Assembly (NCBI RefSeq): GCF_029223545.1
Contig: NZ_CP097870.1
Location: 3,658,001 to 3,722,000, forward strand
Direction: 5' to 3'
From: Thauera sp. GDN1
Lineage (GTDB): Bacteria; Pseudomonadota; Gammaproteobacteria; Burkholderiales; Rhodocyclaceae
DNA: 64,000 nt
Below the pieces are notes generated by a model. It saw only the letters and a list, made by a program, of their open reading frames with translations. It ran no database searches and was not told where the DNA came from. Below are positions 19,546 to 27,874 of the stretch, piece by piece. The position numbers and the translations under genes are program-made. Each line of letters begins with the position of its first letter. Position 1 is the stretch's first letter.

Positions 19546-20244
19546 ATGCAACTCCACCTCATCCGCCACCCCCGCCCGGCCGTCGAGCCGGGCGTCTGCT
19601 ATGGCCAGACCGACGTCGGGCTCGCCGAATGCCCGGTCGCGATCGCCGAGCGCCTGCGCCCGCTGCTGCCGGAGACCTTCACCCTGCACGCCAGCCCGCT
19701 TGCGCGCGCCCGTCTGCTCGCGAAAGAACTCGGCACGCCGCACCTGGACGACCGACTCAAGGAGATCCACTTCGGCGATTGGGAAGGCCGCACGTTCGCC
19801 GAGATCGGCAGCGCCATCGACGACTGGGCCGCCGACCCGCTCGGCTTTCGCGCGCCGGGTGGCGAATCGCCGCGCGAGATGGCGGCGCGCGTACTGGCGT
19901 GGCTCGAGGAGATCAGGGAAGGATCGACCGGGAATAGTGGAAATAGGGGACAGACCCCGATTTCAGAATCTGCGCCGCGGGCGGAGGAACGCGCTGTGGG
20001 AGCGGGCGTGCCCGCGAATGGCTCGTCGCCTGCAGATTCGCGGGCACGCCCGCTCCCACGGGAGGCCCCCCCACGCGCCGAGCACCTCGTCGTCGTTGCC
20101 CACGGCGGCCCGCTGCGCGCCATCGCCGGTCACCTCCTCGGACTGCCGCCGGAGCGCTGGCTGGGGCTGGACTTCGGCTGCGGGCAGGTGACGCGGATCG
20201 ACGTGGAAAGCTGGGGGGTGGTGTTGAAGTGGTTCAATCGCTGA
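19546..20244 (+). CDS. cobC: Alpha-ribazole phosphatase (histidine phosphatase family) carrying a repeat-derived insertion
   Basis: Removes the 5'-phosphate of alpha-ribazole phosphate or cobalamin phosphate. The 232-residue protein has the phosphohistidine motif LIRHPRPAVEPGVCYGQTDV at the N-terminus, LKEIHFGDWEGRTFAEI near 70 and VVAHGGPLRAIAGHLLG near residue 184. About 50 residues (125-178) between helix VLAWLEEI and the VVAHGG strand are foreign: they are encoded by a GGGGACAGACCCC palindrome and two inverted REP-like repeats, all kept in frame. Known CobC proteins have only a short loop there. The enzyme may tolerate this as a disordered surface loop. The gene continues the B12 set after the vapBC insertion. 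Confidence 0.88.
   Translation: MQLHLIRHPRPAVEPGVCYGQTDVGLAECPVAIAERLRPLLPETFTLHASPLARARLLAKELGTPHLDDRLKEIHFGDWEGRTFAEIGSAIDDWAADPLGFRAPGGESPREMAARVLAWLEEIREGSTGNSGNRGQTPISESAPRAEERAVGAGVPANGSSPADSRARPLPREAPPRAEHLVVVAHGGPLRAIAGHLLGLPPERWLGLDFGCGQVTRIDVESWGVVLKWFNR
19946..20059 (+). repeat. Intragenic REP pair with associated palindrome, inside cobC
   Basis: Inside cobC: palindrome GGGGACAGACCCC (19946-19958), a REP variant GTGGGAGCGGGCGTGCCCGC (19996-20017) and an inverted REP (20038-20059). The two REPs face each other and can form one long hairpin. The block keeps the reading frame. The same combination occurs in polA at about 55200-55360. Confidence 0.85.
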
Positions 20245-20256
20245 GTCAGCACCCGA

Positions 20257-20295
20257 GTCTTACAAATCTAAAGGGCCACTTTAAATTTGTAAGAC
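20257..20295. repeat. Long AT-rich inverted repeat between cobC and the ELM1-like gene
   Basis: GTCTTACAAATCTAAAG (20257-20273) and CTTTAAATTTGTAAGAC (20279-20295) are reverse complements except for one position, around a 5-base centre. Its AT-rich content contrasts with the flanks. It may be a terminator-like hairpin, although it has no separate T-run, or the ends of a small mobile sequence. The remaining gap bases up to 20391 show nothing. Confidence 0.6.
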
Positions 20296-20391
20296 AGCAG
20301 TATTGGCGGACGACAGCGAAAGCCCAGGGCAGGCAGTTTCAACGCCAGACCGCAGTCCAGCACTCGAAATCGTTCAAAGGTCGCAACGCCC

Positions 20392-21294
20392 ATGCTCACC
20401 CTCTGGCTCATCACCGACAACAAGCCCGGCCACCGCAGCCAGTTGCAGGGGCTGGCGCAGGCGCTGGCGGCACGCACGGCGGTCGAGGCGCACTGGATCG
20501 ACGCGCCGGCCGGGCGCAGCGCGCTGTGGCAGTGGGTCCGCGGCCGCTTCCCGCTGGGGGCCGGGCTGCCGGATCCGGACCTGATCCTCGTCGCCGGACA
20601 CCGCACCCACCTCGCCGGCCTCGCCGCGCGACGCGCGCGCGGCGGCAGGCTGATCGCGCTGATGCGTCCCAGCCTGCCGCTGGGCTGCTTCGACCTGTGC
20701 GTGATCCCGCAGCACGACAATCCTCCCGCCCGCGCCAACGTCGTCGCCACCCGCGGCGTGCTCAACACCGCCCGCCCGAGCGCCGAACGCGAAGCCGACA
20801 AGGGCCTGTTCCTGATCGGCGGTCCATCGAAGCACCACGGCTGGGACACCCCCGGCCTGCTCGCCCAGATCGACGCCATCCTCACCGCCACGCCAGCGAT
20901 GCGGTGGACGCTGACCACCTCGCGCCGCACCCCGGCCGACACCGAATCCGCCCTGCTCGCCCTGCGCGAACGCGGCGTGGACGTGCGCCCGGTACGCAAC
21001 ACTCCGCCCGGCTGGGCGATGGAACAGGTGGCGCGCAGCGCGCAGGCCTGGGTCACCGAGGACAGCGTGTCGATGGTCTACGAGAGCCTCACCGCCGGCG
21101 CCGCCACCGGGCTGCTCGGAGTCCCGCGGCTGGGGGAGACGCGCATCACCGCAGGCGTGGCGCAGCTGCAGCGCGAGGGCTTCGTCACCACGTTTTCGGA
21201 TTGGCGGCGGGATGGTGCCCTACACACGCCACCGACACGCCTGGCCGAGGCCGATCGGGTCGCCGAGGCGGTACTGTCACGCTGGCCCCGGTAA
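20392..21294 (+). CDS. ELM1/DUF1022-family protein
   Basis: A 300-residue protein of the 'mitochondrial fission ELM1-like' (DUF1022) family, found widely in bacteria near LPS genes and thought to have a glycosyltransferase-like fold. Visible are LWLITDNKPGHRSQLQGLAQ at the start, LILVAGHRTHLAGLAARRA near residue 63, FDLCVIPQHDNPP near 101, FLIGGPSKHHGWD near 140 and WVTEDSVSMVYESLTAG near 222. The last resembles the nucleotide-sugar site of GT-B enzymes. Substrate unknown. It may be linked to the surface-sugar genes that begin at 22.8 kb. Confidence 0.82.
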   Translation: MLTLWLITDNKPGHRSQLQGLAQALAARTAVEAHWIDAPAGRSALWQWVRGRFPLGAGLPDPDLILVAGHRTHLAGLAARRARGGRLIALMRPSLPLGCFDLCVIPQHDNPPARANVVATRGVLNTARPSAEREADKGLFLIGGPSKHHGWDTPGLLAQIDAILTATPAMRWTLTTSRRTPADTESALLALRERGVDVRPVRNTPPGWAMEQVARSAQAWVTEDSVSMVYESLTAGAATGLLGVPRLGETRITAGVAQLQREGFVTTFSDWRRDGALHTPPTRLAEADRVAEAVLSRWPR

Positions 21295-21336
21295 CCGGCA
21301 GACGCCCCCCACCTGTGGGGCGGCGGAGTGAGGGCA

Positions 21337-21473
21337 TCGCGGCTGCCGCCGCTCCCACCCTGAAACCTGGCGCGGCGCCCTGTGGGAGCGGCGGCAGCCG
21401 CGATTCCGGTGCGAGGGGGAGCGCAAACGCTTGAGATCCGCGCGGATTTTTTCGCGGCTGCCGCCGCTCCCAC
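21337..21473. repeat. Three REP-like repeats in the gap before a Uma2 gene
   Basis: REP copies at 21337-21358 (plus), 21382-21403 (inverted) and 21452-21473 (plus). The first two form a head-to-head pair separated by 23 bases. They occupy most of the 268-base gap between the ELM1-like gene and the next Uma2 gene; no gene is visible in it. Confidence 0.85.
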
Positions 21474-21562
21474 GGAGCCCTGATCGATGACGGCCAAGCG
21501 CCGCCCTGGCAAAGCGATCGCCTAGAATACGGGCGAGGACATCAACGCACCGGAGCACCGCC

Positions 21563-22156
21563 ATGGGTGTCGCACTGCGCAAGGAAAAGCACTACACCTA
21601 CGCCGACTACCTGACTTGGCCGGAAGACGCGCGCTACGAGCTGATCGACGGCGAAGCCTTTCTGATGGCGCCCGCGCCGCTGGTCGAGCATCAGGAAGTC
21701 GCAGGCGAGGTGTTTCGCCAGCTGGCGAACCAGCTCGACGGCAAGCCCTGCCGCCCCTACATCGCCCCGGTCGACGTCCGCCTGCCGCGCGCGGACGAGG
21801 CCGACGCCGCCATCGACACGGTGGTCCAGCCCGATGTCCTGGTCGTCTGCGACCCCGGCAAGGTCGACCGCCGCGGCGTGCGCGGCGCGCCCGACTGGCT
21901 GCTCGAGGTGCTCTCCCCCAGCACCGCCGCCCACGACCAGATCGCCAAGCGCCGCACCTACGAGCGTGCCGGCGTGCGCGAGTACTGGCTGGTGCATCCC
22001 GGTGACCGCACCCTCACCGTCTATGTGCTCGACAACGGCCAGTACGGCCGGCCGGACATCTACGAACTGAAGGACGAAACCCCGATCGGCGTGCTGCCGG
22101 GTGTGTCGATCGCGTGGGATGCGCTGGTCGAGCGCCTGCCGAAGCCGGAGTATTGA
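21563..22156 (+). CDS. Uma2-family (DUF820) putative nuclease
   Basis: A 197-residue member of the Uma2 family with the PD-(D/E)xK-like core: YTYADYLTWPEDARYELIDG near residue 11, the DVRLPRADEAD...VVQPDVLVVCDPGKVD strand near 72-95 and WLLEVLSPSTAAHDQIAK near residue 112. This subgroup ends with REYWLVHPGDRTLTVYVLDN, typical of cyanobacterial and betaproteobacterial Uma2 proteins. GGAG precedes the ATG. It is the second of three in the window and is only distantly like the other two. Function unknown. Confidence 0.87.
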   Translation: MGVALRKEKHYTYADYLTWPEDARYELIDGEAFLMAPAPLVEHQEVAGEVFRQLANQLDGKPCRPYIAPVDVRLPRADEADAAIDTVVQPDVLVVCDPGKVDRRGVRGAPDWLLEVLSPSTAAHDQIAKRRTYERAGVREYWLVHPGDRTLTVYVLDNGQYGRPDIYELKDETPIGVLPGVSIAWDALVERLPKPEY

Positions 22157-22201
22157 TCTGGCCGACCCGGCTTCGCCCCGTGACGGGAACCGCCCGGCTT
22201 G

Positions 22202-22220
22202 ATCGCATCTCATATGCGAT
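22202..22220 (+). promoter_or_regulatory. dinJ-yafQ operator-like palindrome
   Basis: ATCGCAT (22202-22208) and ATGCGAT (22214-22220) form a perfect 7-base inverted repeat, 32 bases before the antitoxin start and next to a possible -10 (ACATAATC). RelB/DinJ antitoxins bind such palindromes. Inferred. Confidence 0.55.
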
Positions 22221-22251
22221 ACATAATCGGCACCCAGCAAGCGAGGAAGCC

Positions 22252-22524
22252 ATGGCACAGAGTTCAATGCTCCACATCCGCGTCGACGACGAGGTCAAGA
22301 CCCAGGCCACCGAGGCGCTGGCCGCCATGGGCCTGTCGATGTCGGACGCCGTGCGCATCTTCCTCAAGCGCGTGGTCAACGACCAGGCCTTCCCGCTCGA
22401 ACTCAAGGTTCCCAACGCCGAAACGCGCGCCGCCATGGAAGAGGCGCGCGCCATGATGAAGGCTCGCCAGGCACGCTTCGAATCGGCCGACGCCCTGTTC
22501 GATGAGCTCGAAAAAACCCGCTAA
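22252..22524 (+). CDS. dinJ: RelB/DinJ-family antitoxin
   Basis: A 90-residue antitoxin with a ribbon-helix-helix N-terminus (SSMLHIRVDDEVKTQATEAL, MGLSMSDAVRIFLKRVVN). The charged C-terminal region (EEARAMMKARQARFESADAL) should bind the toxin. This is the DinJ pattern. The ATG at 22252 follows GAGGAAG. It overlaps the toxin gene by 23 bases, and a palindromic operator lies upstream. Confidence 0.9.
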   Translation: MAQSSMLHIRVDDEVKTQATEALAAMGLSMSDAVRIFLKRVVNDQAFPLELKVPNAETRAAMEEARAMMKARQARFESADALFDELEKTR

Positions 22525-22822
22525 GGCCAAGCGGGCGGCGCTGCCCCGCACAGCGGATTTCAGCAAGGGCTTCCACAAGGACTGGGAACGCCTCGGTCGC
22601 TCCGGCCGCTTCGACCTGAAGCGGCTCAAGGAAGTCATGCTGCTGCTCATCGCCAACGACGCCCCGCTCGGCCCGGAATGGTTCGACCACCCGCTCAAGG
22701 GCGACTGGGCCGATCACCGCGAATGCCATGTCGGCGGCGATTTCCTGCTCATCTACACCGCCGACGACCGGCAGATCACCTTCGTCCGCGCGGGCACCCA
22801 TGCGGATCTCTTCGAGGGATGA
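22502..22822 (+). CDS. yafQ: YafQ-family mRNA interferase toxin
   Basis: A 106-residue RelE-superfamily toxin that cuts mRNA on the ribosome. It shows TADFSKGFHKDWERLGRSG near residue 17, LPGEW-like GPEWFDHPLKGDWADHRECH near 57, and DFLLIYTADDRQITFVRAGTH with the conserved C-terminal His and Phe of YafQ. The start overlaps the antitoxin, indicating translational coupling. The first 15 residues (SSKKPAKAKRAALPR) are a basic extension. Confidence 0.9.
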   Translation: MSSKKPAKAKRAALPRTADFSKGFHKDWERLGRSGRFDLKRLKEVMLLLIANDAPLGPEWFDHPLKGDWADHRECHVGGDFLLIYTADDRQITFVRAGTHADLFEG

Positions 22823-22829
22823 GGCACGA

Positions 22830-23963
22830 ATGAAACCCCTCAAGGTCCTGCAACTCCTGCCCGCGCTCGACAGCGGCGGCGTCGAGCGCGGCACGCTGGA
22901 GATCGCGCGCGCGCTGGTCGCCGCCGGGCATGAATCGGTGGTGCTGTCCAAGGGCGGGCGGCTGGTCGAGCAGCTGCAGCGCGAAGGCTCGCGCCACATA
23001 CAGCGCGACCTCGGCCGCAAGTCGCCGGCCACCTTCCTGCAGTACCGCGCGCTGCGCACGCTCTTCGAGCAGGAGCGCTTCGACGTCATCCACGCCCGCT
23101 CGCGCCTGCCCGCCTGGGTGGCCTGGCTCGCCTGGCGCGGCATGCCGGCCCACGCCCGGCCGCACTTCGTCACCACGGTGCACGGCATGCACTCGGTCAG
23201 CCGCTACAGCGCCATCATGTGCGCCGGCGAGCGCGTGATCGCGGTCAGCGACACGGTGCGCGACTTCATCCGCACGCACTACCCGCCCAGCCGCTGGCCG
23301 CATCTGGCGGACGAGCGCATCACGGTCATTCCGCGCGGCATCGACCCGGCGGAATTCCCGCGTGATTACCAGCCGTCGGACGAATGGATGGCGCGTTTCC
23401 ACACCGAGTTTCCGCAGATTACCGGGCGCAAGGTGCTGACACTGCCGGGACGGCTGACGCGGCTGAAGGGGCATCACGACTTCATCACCCTGGTCCGCAC
23501 GCTGCTGTCGGACGGGCTGGACGTGGTCGGGCTGATCGTCGGCGGCGAGGACCCGAAGCGGCCGGGATACGCGAAGGAGATCCGCGAACGCGTGCAGGCG
23601 GACGGGCTGGGCGAGCGCATCGTGTTCACCGGCCACCGCAGCGACGTGCGCGAGATCTACGCGATCTCGGACTGCGTGCTGAGCCTGTCGAGCACACCGG
23701 AATCCTTCGGGCGCACGGTGCTGGAGCCGTTGGCGATGGGGCGGCCGGTGGTGGGGTATGCGCACGGGGGGGTGGCGGAGATCCTCGGGGAGCTGTTCCC
23801 GCATGGGGCGGTGGCGAAGGGGGATGTCGCGGCGGCCAGTCGCAGCGTCAGGAGCATCCTTGCCGGGCACGCCGAAGCAGTGCGTGTCAATCACCGATTC
23901 CTGCTGGGTGAAATGCAATCGGAAACCCTCTCGCTATACTCCTTTTTTTTCCAGAATCATTAA
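22830..23963 (+). CDS. Glycosyltransferase family 4 protein
   Basis: A 377-residue GT-B glycosyltransferase. The N-terminal acceptor domain begins VLQLLPALDSGGVERGTLEI, and the C-terminal donor domain has LPGRLTRLKGHHDF near 210, GLGERIVFTGHRSDVREIY near 260 and the E-x(7)-E motif STPESFGRTVLEPLAMGRPV near 290. It resembles LPS-core transferases of the WaaG/RfaG type. The ATG at 22830 is chosen because the longer frame would run through yafQ. It starts the polysaccharide region and is followed by a ligase gene. Sugar unknown. Confidence 0.9.
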   Translation: MKPLKVLQLLPALDSGGVERGTLEIARALVAAGHESVVLSKGGRLVEQLQREGSRHIQRDLGRKSPATFLQYRALRTLFEQERFDVIHARSRLPAWVAWLAWRGMPAHARPHFVTTVHGMHSVSRYSAIMCAGERVIAVSDTVRDFIRTHYPPSRWPHLADERITVIPRGIDPAEFPRDYQPSDEWMARFHTEFPQITGRKVLTLPGRLTRLKGHHDFITLVRTLLSDGLDVVGLIVGGEDPKRPGYAKEIRERVQADGLGERIVFTGHRSDVREIYAISDCVLSLSSTPESFGRTVLEPLAMGRPVVGYAHGGVAEILGELFPHGAVAKGDVAAASRSVRSILAGHAEAVRVNHRFLLGEMQSETLSLYSFFFQNH

Positions 23964-23980
23964 TCGACCACAATCCGCTG

Positions 23981-25195
23981 ATGACCGGCCCCTCACAAAA
24001 ACAAGAACAGCGCCTTGCTCCTGCCAGCCTTGCCACGATAGCCCTGCTGGTGATCTTCCTGTTCAGCACGCCTGCCAAATGGGCAACGCAGCACATCTCC
24101 AGCGTCCTCATCTTGCTCACCCTCTTTCTCGCAAGACGTGATTTCTGGGTTTCGCTACCCGCGCGCGCATATGCCCGCTTGACCCTGCTCTGGCTAGTGC
24201 CTGTCATCGGTGCGACCGCCCTACAGCACGTGCAGCACCTCGAAACCGCAACACGATGGAGTGAACAGGCAACCCTGATTCTGAGGCTGCTCGGCGTCGG
24301 CCTTGGCGTCCTGTTTCTTCTTCACAAGCAGTGGCTCACGCTCCGCCAGCTCACGATGGTGATCCTGGGCTGCCTACTCGCGCACGGCCTCATCGGCATG
24401 GGCCAATGGATCCTTCTCCCGGACTTCAGCCTTACAGCATGGCGCTCAATCAGAATCCAAGGCATCGTCGGCAACCCGAACCCGTATGGATTCTTCATGG
24501 CTCTGGGTCTCGTGCTAAGTGCCGCCTTGCTCCGAGATCGCGGCATATCGCAAACCCTGAGGCTGGTGCTCTGGATCGCGACGTCGATCTTCGCGCTCGG
24601 GATTCTGAGCAGCGGGTCACGGGGCGCGATCATCACCGCTGCGACGGGTATCGCAGTACTTTTCCCACCAAACACAGCACGACGTATCAGCCTCTACGGC
24701 GCCATCCTCGGCTCGTTGGCCATCGCCTATTTCATCAGCCACTGGCAGGACACAAACGCTCACAGCGACGACACCCGTGCCGCCGCGCTAAAGTTCAGCC
24801 TCGAATCCATCGCTCAGCGGCCCCTCGCCGGCTGGGGCTTTCAATCATTCATGCGTATTCCCGGCCATAGCGGGATCAACGCCCCGCATAACATGCTTGC
24901 GGACCTCGCGCTCAGCAGCGGGGTCATCGCGCTCGGCGCGTTCCTGCTCTCGATCGCGTTGGTCGGCTACCGGCTCTTGCGCATGGACACACCGCTCACC
25001 CGGACCTTGCTAGCCTTGCTTGCTTCCGCATTCGTCGCCGGCACCCTGGAATACTCCATTCTCACCTCCAACCACTTCCGCGGACCCTGGGTGCTGCTCA
25101 TCGCTCTTGCGTGCCACGCCTTTGGCATGGCAAGACACTCCCACAAACAAGACACGACAGCCGCCAGCCACCGCAAAGGAGTCCTTGCCTCGTGA
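23981..25195 (+). CDS. O-antigen ligase family protein (WaaL/Wzy type)
   Basis: A 404-residue inner-membrane protein with about ten to twelve hydrophobic helices and a large periplasmic loop containing RSIRIQGIVGNPNPYGFFMA near 155 and AGWGFQSFMRIPGHSG near 283. The 'H-N-x-x-x' stretch NAPHNMLADLALSSG near 300 is the Wzy_C/WaaL signature around the catalytic histidine. Such enzymes join O-antigen to lipid A-core, or polymerise repeats. A separate wzy exists at 38.7 kb, so ligase is favoured here. It overlaps the next gene (GTGA). Confidence 0.82.
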   Translation: MTGPSQKQEQRLAPASLATIALLVIFLFSTPAKWATQHISSVLILLTLFLARRDFWVSLPARAYARLTLLWLVPVIGATALQHVQHLETATRWSEQATLILRLLGVGLGVLFLLHKQWLTLRQLTMVILGCLLAHGLIGMGQWILLPDFSLTAWRSIRIQGIVGNPNPYGFFMALGLVLSAALLRDRGISQTLRLVLWIATSIFALGILSSGSRGAIITAATGIAVLFPPNTARRISLYGAILGSLAIAYFISHWQDTNAHSDDTRAAALKFSLESIAQRPLAGWGFQSFMRIPGHSGINAPHNMLADLALSSGVIALGAFLLSIALVGYRLLRMDTPLTRTLLALLASAFVAGTLEYSILTSNHFRGPWVLLIALACHAFGMARHSHKQDTTAASHRKGVLAS

Positions 25196-25956
25196 CTTCA
25201 AACCAAACTCCGATCAATGTCCTCTGCCTCAAGTGGGGTACCCGCTATGGCCCTCACTACGTCAATACGCTTTTCCGTTCGGTGTCGAGAAACCTCGAGC
25301 GCCCCTTCCTTTTTCATTGCTGCACCGACGATCCCACCGGCCTCAACCCGGCCATCCGGATCATCCCTTTCCCCGAGAATCCGGGCGTCAAGCGCGGCTG
25401 GCCGGACATCCTCGTCAAGCTCATGGTCCTCAAGGACGGGTTCGGCGGCCTGCAAGGCCCGACGCTGTTCATGGATGTTGACCTCATAATCCTGGGCAAG
25501 CTCGACTGTTTCTTCGACTACAAGCCAGGCGAGTACTGCATCATCCACAACTGGGTCAGCCGCCGCAAAGCGCTGCTTGGTCGCCGCCCCGCCGTCGGCA
25601 ACTCCTCGGTTTTCCGCTTCGATGCAGGCAAATCGAATGAGGTCTACGAGACCTTCCTGCGCGAAATGGCGCAAGCCGAAGACCGTAAAATGTTCAACAC
25701 CGAGCAGGCCTTCCTCACCCACGCGATGAAGAAGGTCAACTGGTGGCCCGAAGAGTGGGTACAGAGCTACAAGTGGAACTGCCGCCCCATCTTCCCGCTC
25801 AACTTGTTTCTTACTCCAAAGGTTGCACCAGACTGCCGTATTCTCGTCTTTCACGGCCGTCCAGACCCTGACGAGGCCATCAAAGGCTATTCGGACGGAA
25901 AACCACACCACTACACTCGCCCAGCTACTTGGCTCGCGCAGTACTGGAGCGAATGA
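25192..25956 (+). CDS. Putative glycosyltransferase with DxD motif
   Basis: A 254-residue cytoplasmic protein beginning TSNQTPINVLCLKWGTRYGP, with a DxD-type metal-binding motif in TLFMDVDLIILGKLDCFF near residue 95 and a C-terminal HGRPDPDEAI segment. These are typical of GT-A fold enzymes related to families 8 and 32. It starts with GTG at 25192, overlapping the ligase stop and preceded by AAAGGAG. It overlaps the next gene by four bases. The sugar transferred is unknown. Confidence 0.75.
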   Translation: MTSNQTPINVLCLKWGTRYGPHYVNTLFRSVSRNLERPFLFHCCTDDPTGLNPAIRIIPFPENPGVKRGWPDILVKLMVLKDGFGGLQGPTLFMDVDLIILGKLDCFFDYKPGEYCIIHNWVSRRKALLGRRPAVGNSSVFRFDAGKSNEVYETFLREMAQAEDRKMFNTEQAFLTHAMKKVNWWPEEWVQSYKWNCRPIFPLNLFLTPKVAPDCRILVFHGRPDPDEAIKGYSDGKPHHYTRPATWLAQYWSE

Positions 25957-26783
25957 ACATGAGCACTCACTCGCCGCTTGCCGACGGCGTTCTGGTCATC
26001 AACCTGGACAAACGATCCGACCGTTGGCAGAGCTTCATCACGAACGCGGCAGACCGACTCGCACCACTCATCCCAATCCGACTGTCAGCTGTAAAGGGTG
26101 TTTCCCTCGAAGGTTTCGGCCATAAGCCATATTTTCATGGCCGAAAAAGAGACAGAACCTGGGCTGGTCGTGCGGGCTGTGCGCTATCCCACCGTGCGGC
26201 GATTGAGACAGCTGCAAGAAGCGGTTGGAAACGAGTGCTTATCCTGGAAGACGATATCCAATTCGAACATGATTTCGACGCGCTCATCGAACCGCTCAAG
26301 CAGGCGCTAGACACGACGCGCTGGGACGTCTGCTACCTCGGCTATACCGACCCCATTGGGCCATTTCGTGAGAGCGCTCAGCTCTCTGGGCAATATCGCC
26401 TTGTACAAATCTACGGCTGCAACGCCGCGCACGCCTACCTCGTCAATCAAAGTGCCTACTCCTTCCTGCTGAGCCAACTCCCCACACGGCAAAGTGTCTG
26501 GCGATGGCTGACCCGCAACCGGGCAATCGACCGCTGGTATGCGAGAACGCTTTCAAGAGCGATGATCGTGCTTGCCTTGAGCACATCGATCATCAATCAG
26601 AAAGACGATATTTCCGACATTACAGGGCGCAGCTACGAGAAACAGCACGTTACCGCCATCCCGGACAACGCACGTAGAACTCTGCCCTACTCCGTCTCGA
26701 AAGCACTGCGCCGAACTCTGTTCTGGCTACAGGGACTTCACGATGCAGGTCGAGGCTGGATCAAAAGAAAGCGCGGATTTTGA
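25953..26783 (+). CDS. Glycosyltransferase family 25 protein
   Basis: A 276-residue GT25 (LgtB/LpsA-type) enzyme of lipooligosaccharide synthesis. GVLVINLDKRSDRWQSF is at the N-terminus, then WAGRAGCALSHRAAIETAA near 75, RVLILEDDIQFEHDFD with the metal-binding EDD near 100, and YGCNAAHAYLVNQSAYSFLL near 155. This family usually transfers galactose or similar hexoses. The ATG at 25953 overlaps the previous stop; a second ATG lies two codons on. Confidence 0.86.
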   Translation: MNMSTHSPLADGVLVINLDKRSDRWQSFITNAADRLAPLIPIRLSAVKGVSLEGFGHKPYFHGRKRDRTWAGRAGCALSHRAAIETAARSGWKRVLILEDDIQFEHDFDALIEPLKQALDTTRWDVCYLGYTDPIGPFRESAQLSGQYRLVQIYGCNAAHAYLVNQSAYSFLLSQLPTRQSVWRWLTRNRAIDRWYARTLSRAMIVLALSTSIINQKDDISDITGRSYEKQHVTAIPDNARRTLPYSVSKALRRTLFWLQGLHDAGRGWIKRKRGF

Positions 26784-26798
26784 TCAGCATTCTCAAGC

Positions 26799-27860
26799 AT
26801 GAACAATACTCTTCAACCAGAAATCCGCGTCAAGCTCCTCAGCAAGTGCAAACCCGGCCACGATGGCGAGGACTGGCTGCGACTCTTTCCAAGGCGCGAC
26901 CCCGTATGGGGCAACTGTCGATTCGTCTTCGATCGCCATGAACGCAATTACGACTGGCTCGTCGTATATGACGAGTTGCCGTCCGTCAGCGGTGAGCGCC
27001 ACTCACTTTGGGAAGAGGAGTTGGCATGTCCCCAGGCGCACACCCTGCTGATTACCGTAGAACCCTCTACCATCAAGGCCTACGGCTCACCATACCTGCA
27101 CCAGTTTCGCTGGGTGCTAAGTGCGCAGGAGCCATGGGCGCTGCGGCACCACCCGGGTCAGCTGTACGAACAGCCAGCACTGACTTGGTTCTACTCGACC
27201 CGCTCGCCACGGGGAGACTATGACCACATGGTGGAGCACCCACCACTCGACAAGACGCGCCTGATTTCAACAGTGTGCTCATCGAAACAGCAAAAACACA
27301 CGCTGCACCACCTGCGCTTCGCATTCACAATGGCACTCAAGGAGCACCTACCCGAGCTCGATATCTTCGGTCACGGCATGCAGCCGCTGGACGAGAAGGC
27401 GGACGCACTGGATGCCTATCGTTACCACCTGGCCATCGAGAACTACGCCGGTAAGCACCATTGGACCGAAAAGCTCGCCGACGCTTTTCTCGGTGCCTGC
27501 CTACCGTTCTATTTCGGCTGCCCGAACGTTACCGATTATTTTCCGGATGAAAGTTACATCCCGATCGACATTCGGGACTACGAAGGCGCTTTCGCGACTA
27601 TCGAACGCGCCATTGCCGACAATTTATACGAACAACGTCTCCCCGCAATCCTTGAAAGCCGCCGGCTGATCCTGGAAAAATACGGTCCCATCGCCACAAT
27701 CTGTCGGATCGTGAACGAAAAGAATACGGCAGCCACAATCCCGGAAGACGGCTGCCTGATTCAAAGTCGAAACCGCCTCAAGCGCAACCCAGCCCTGGGA
27801 ACCCGTTACCTACTGGAAAAGCTCTACGTGCGCGGACGGCACCGGCTCATGGGGCAATGA
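26799..27860 (+). CDS. Glycosyltransferase family 10 (fucosyltransferase-type) protein
   Basis: A 353-residue protein with the GT10 donor-binding motif YRYHLAIENYAGKHHWTEKL near residue 207 and LPFYFGCPNVTDYFPDESYI near 230. These correspond to alpha-1,3-fucosyltransferase motifs that bind GDP-fucose. The next gene, on the other strand, is a related GT10, and gmd/fcl, which make GDP-L-fucose, follow. It probably fucosylates an LPS core or O-unit. It is last of the rightward set, and its end lies 14 bases from the end of the convergent GT10. Confidence 0.85.
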   Translation: MNNTLQPEIRVKLLSKCKPGHDGEDWLRLFPRRDPVWGNCRFVFDRHERNYDWLVVYDELPSVSGERHSLWEEELACPQAHTLLITVEPSTIKAYGSPYLHQFRWVLSAQEPWALRHHPGQLYEQPALTWFYSTRSPRGDYDHMVEHPPLDKTRLISTVCSSKQQKHTLHHLRFAFTMALKEHLPELDIFGHGMQPLDEKADALDAYRYHLAIENYAGKHHWTEKLADAFLGACLPFYFGCPNVTDYFPDESYIPIDIRDYEGAFATIERAIADNLYEQRLPAILESRRLILEKYGPIATICRIVNEKNTAATIPEDGCLIQSRNRLKRNPALGTRYLLEKLYVRGRHRLMGQ

Positions 27861-27874
27861 ATGACGCGGATGAC

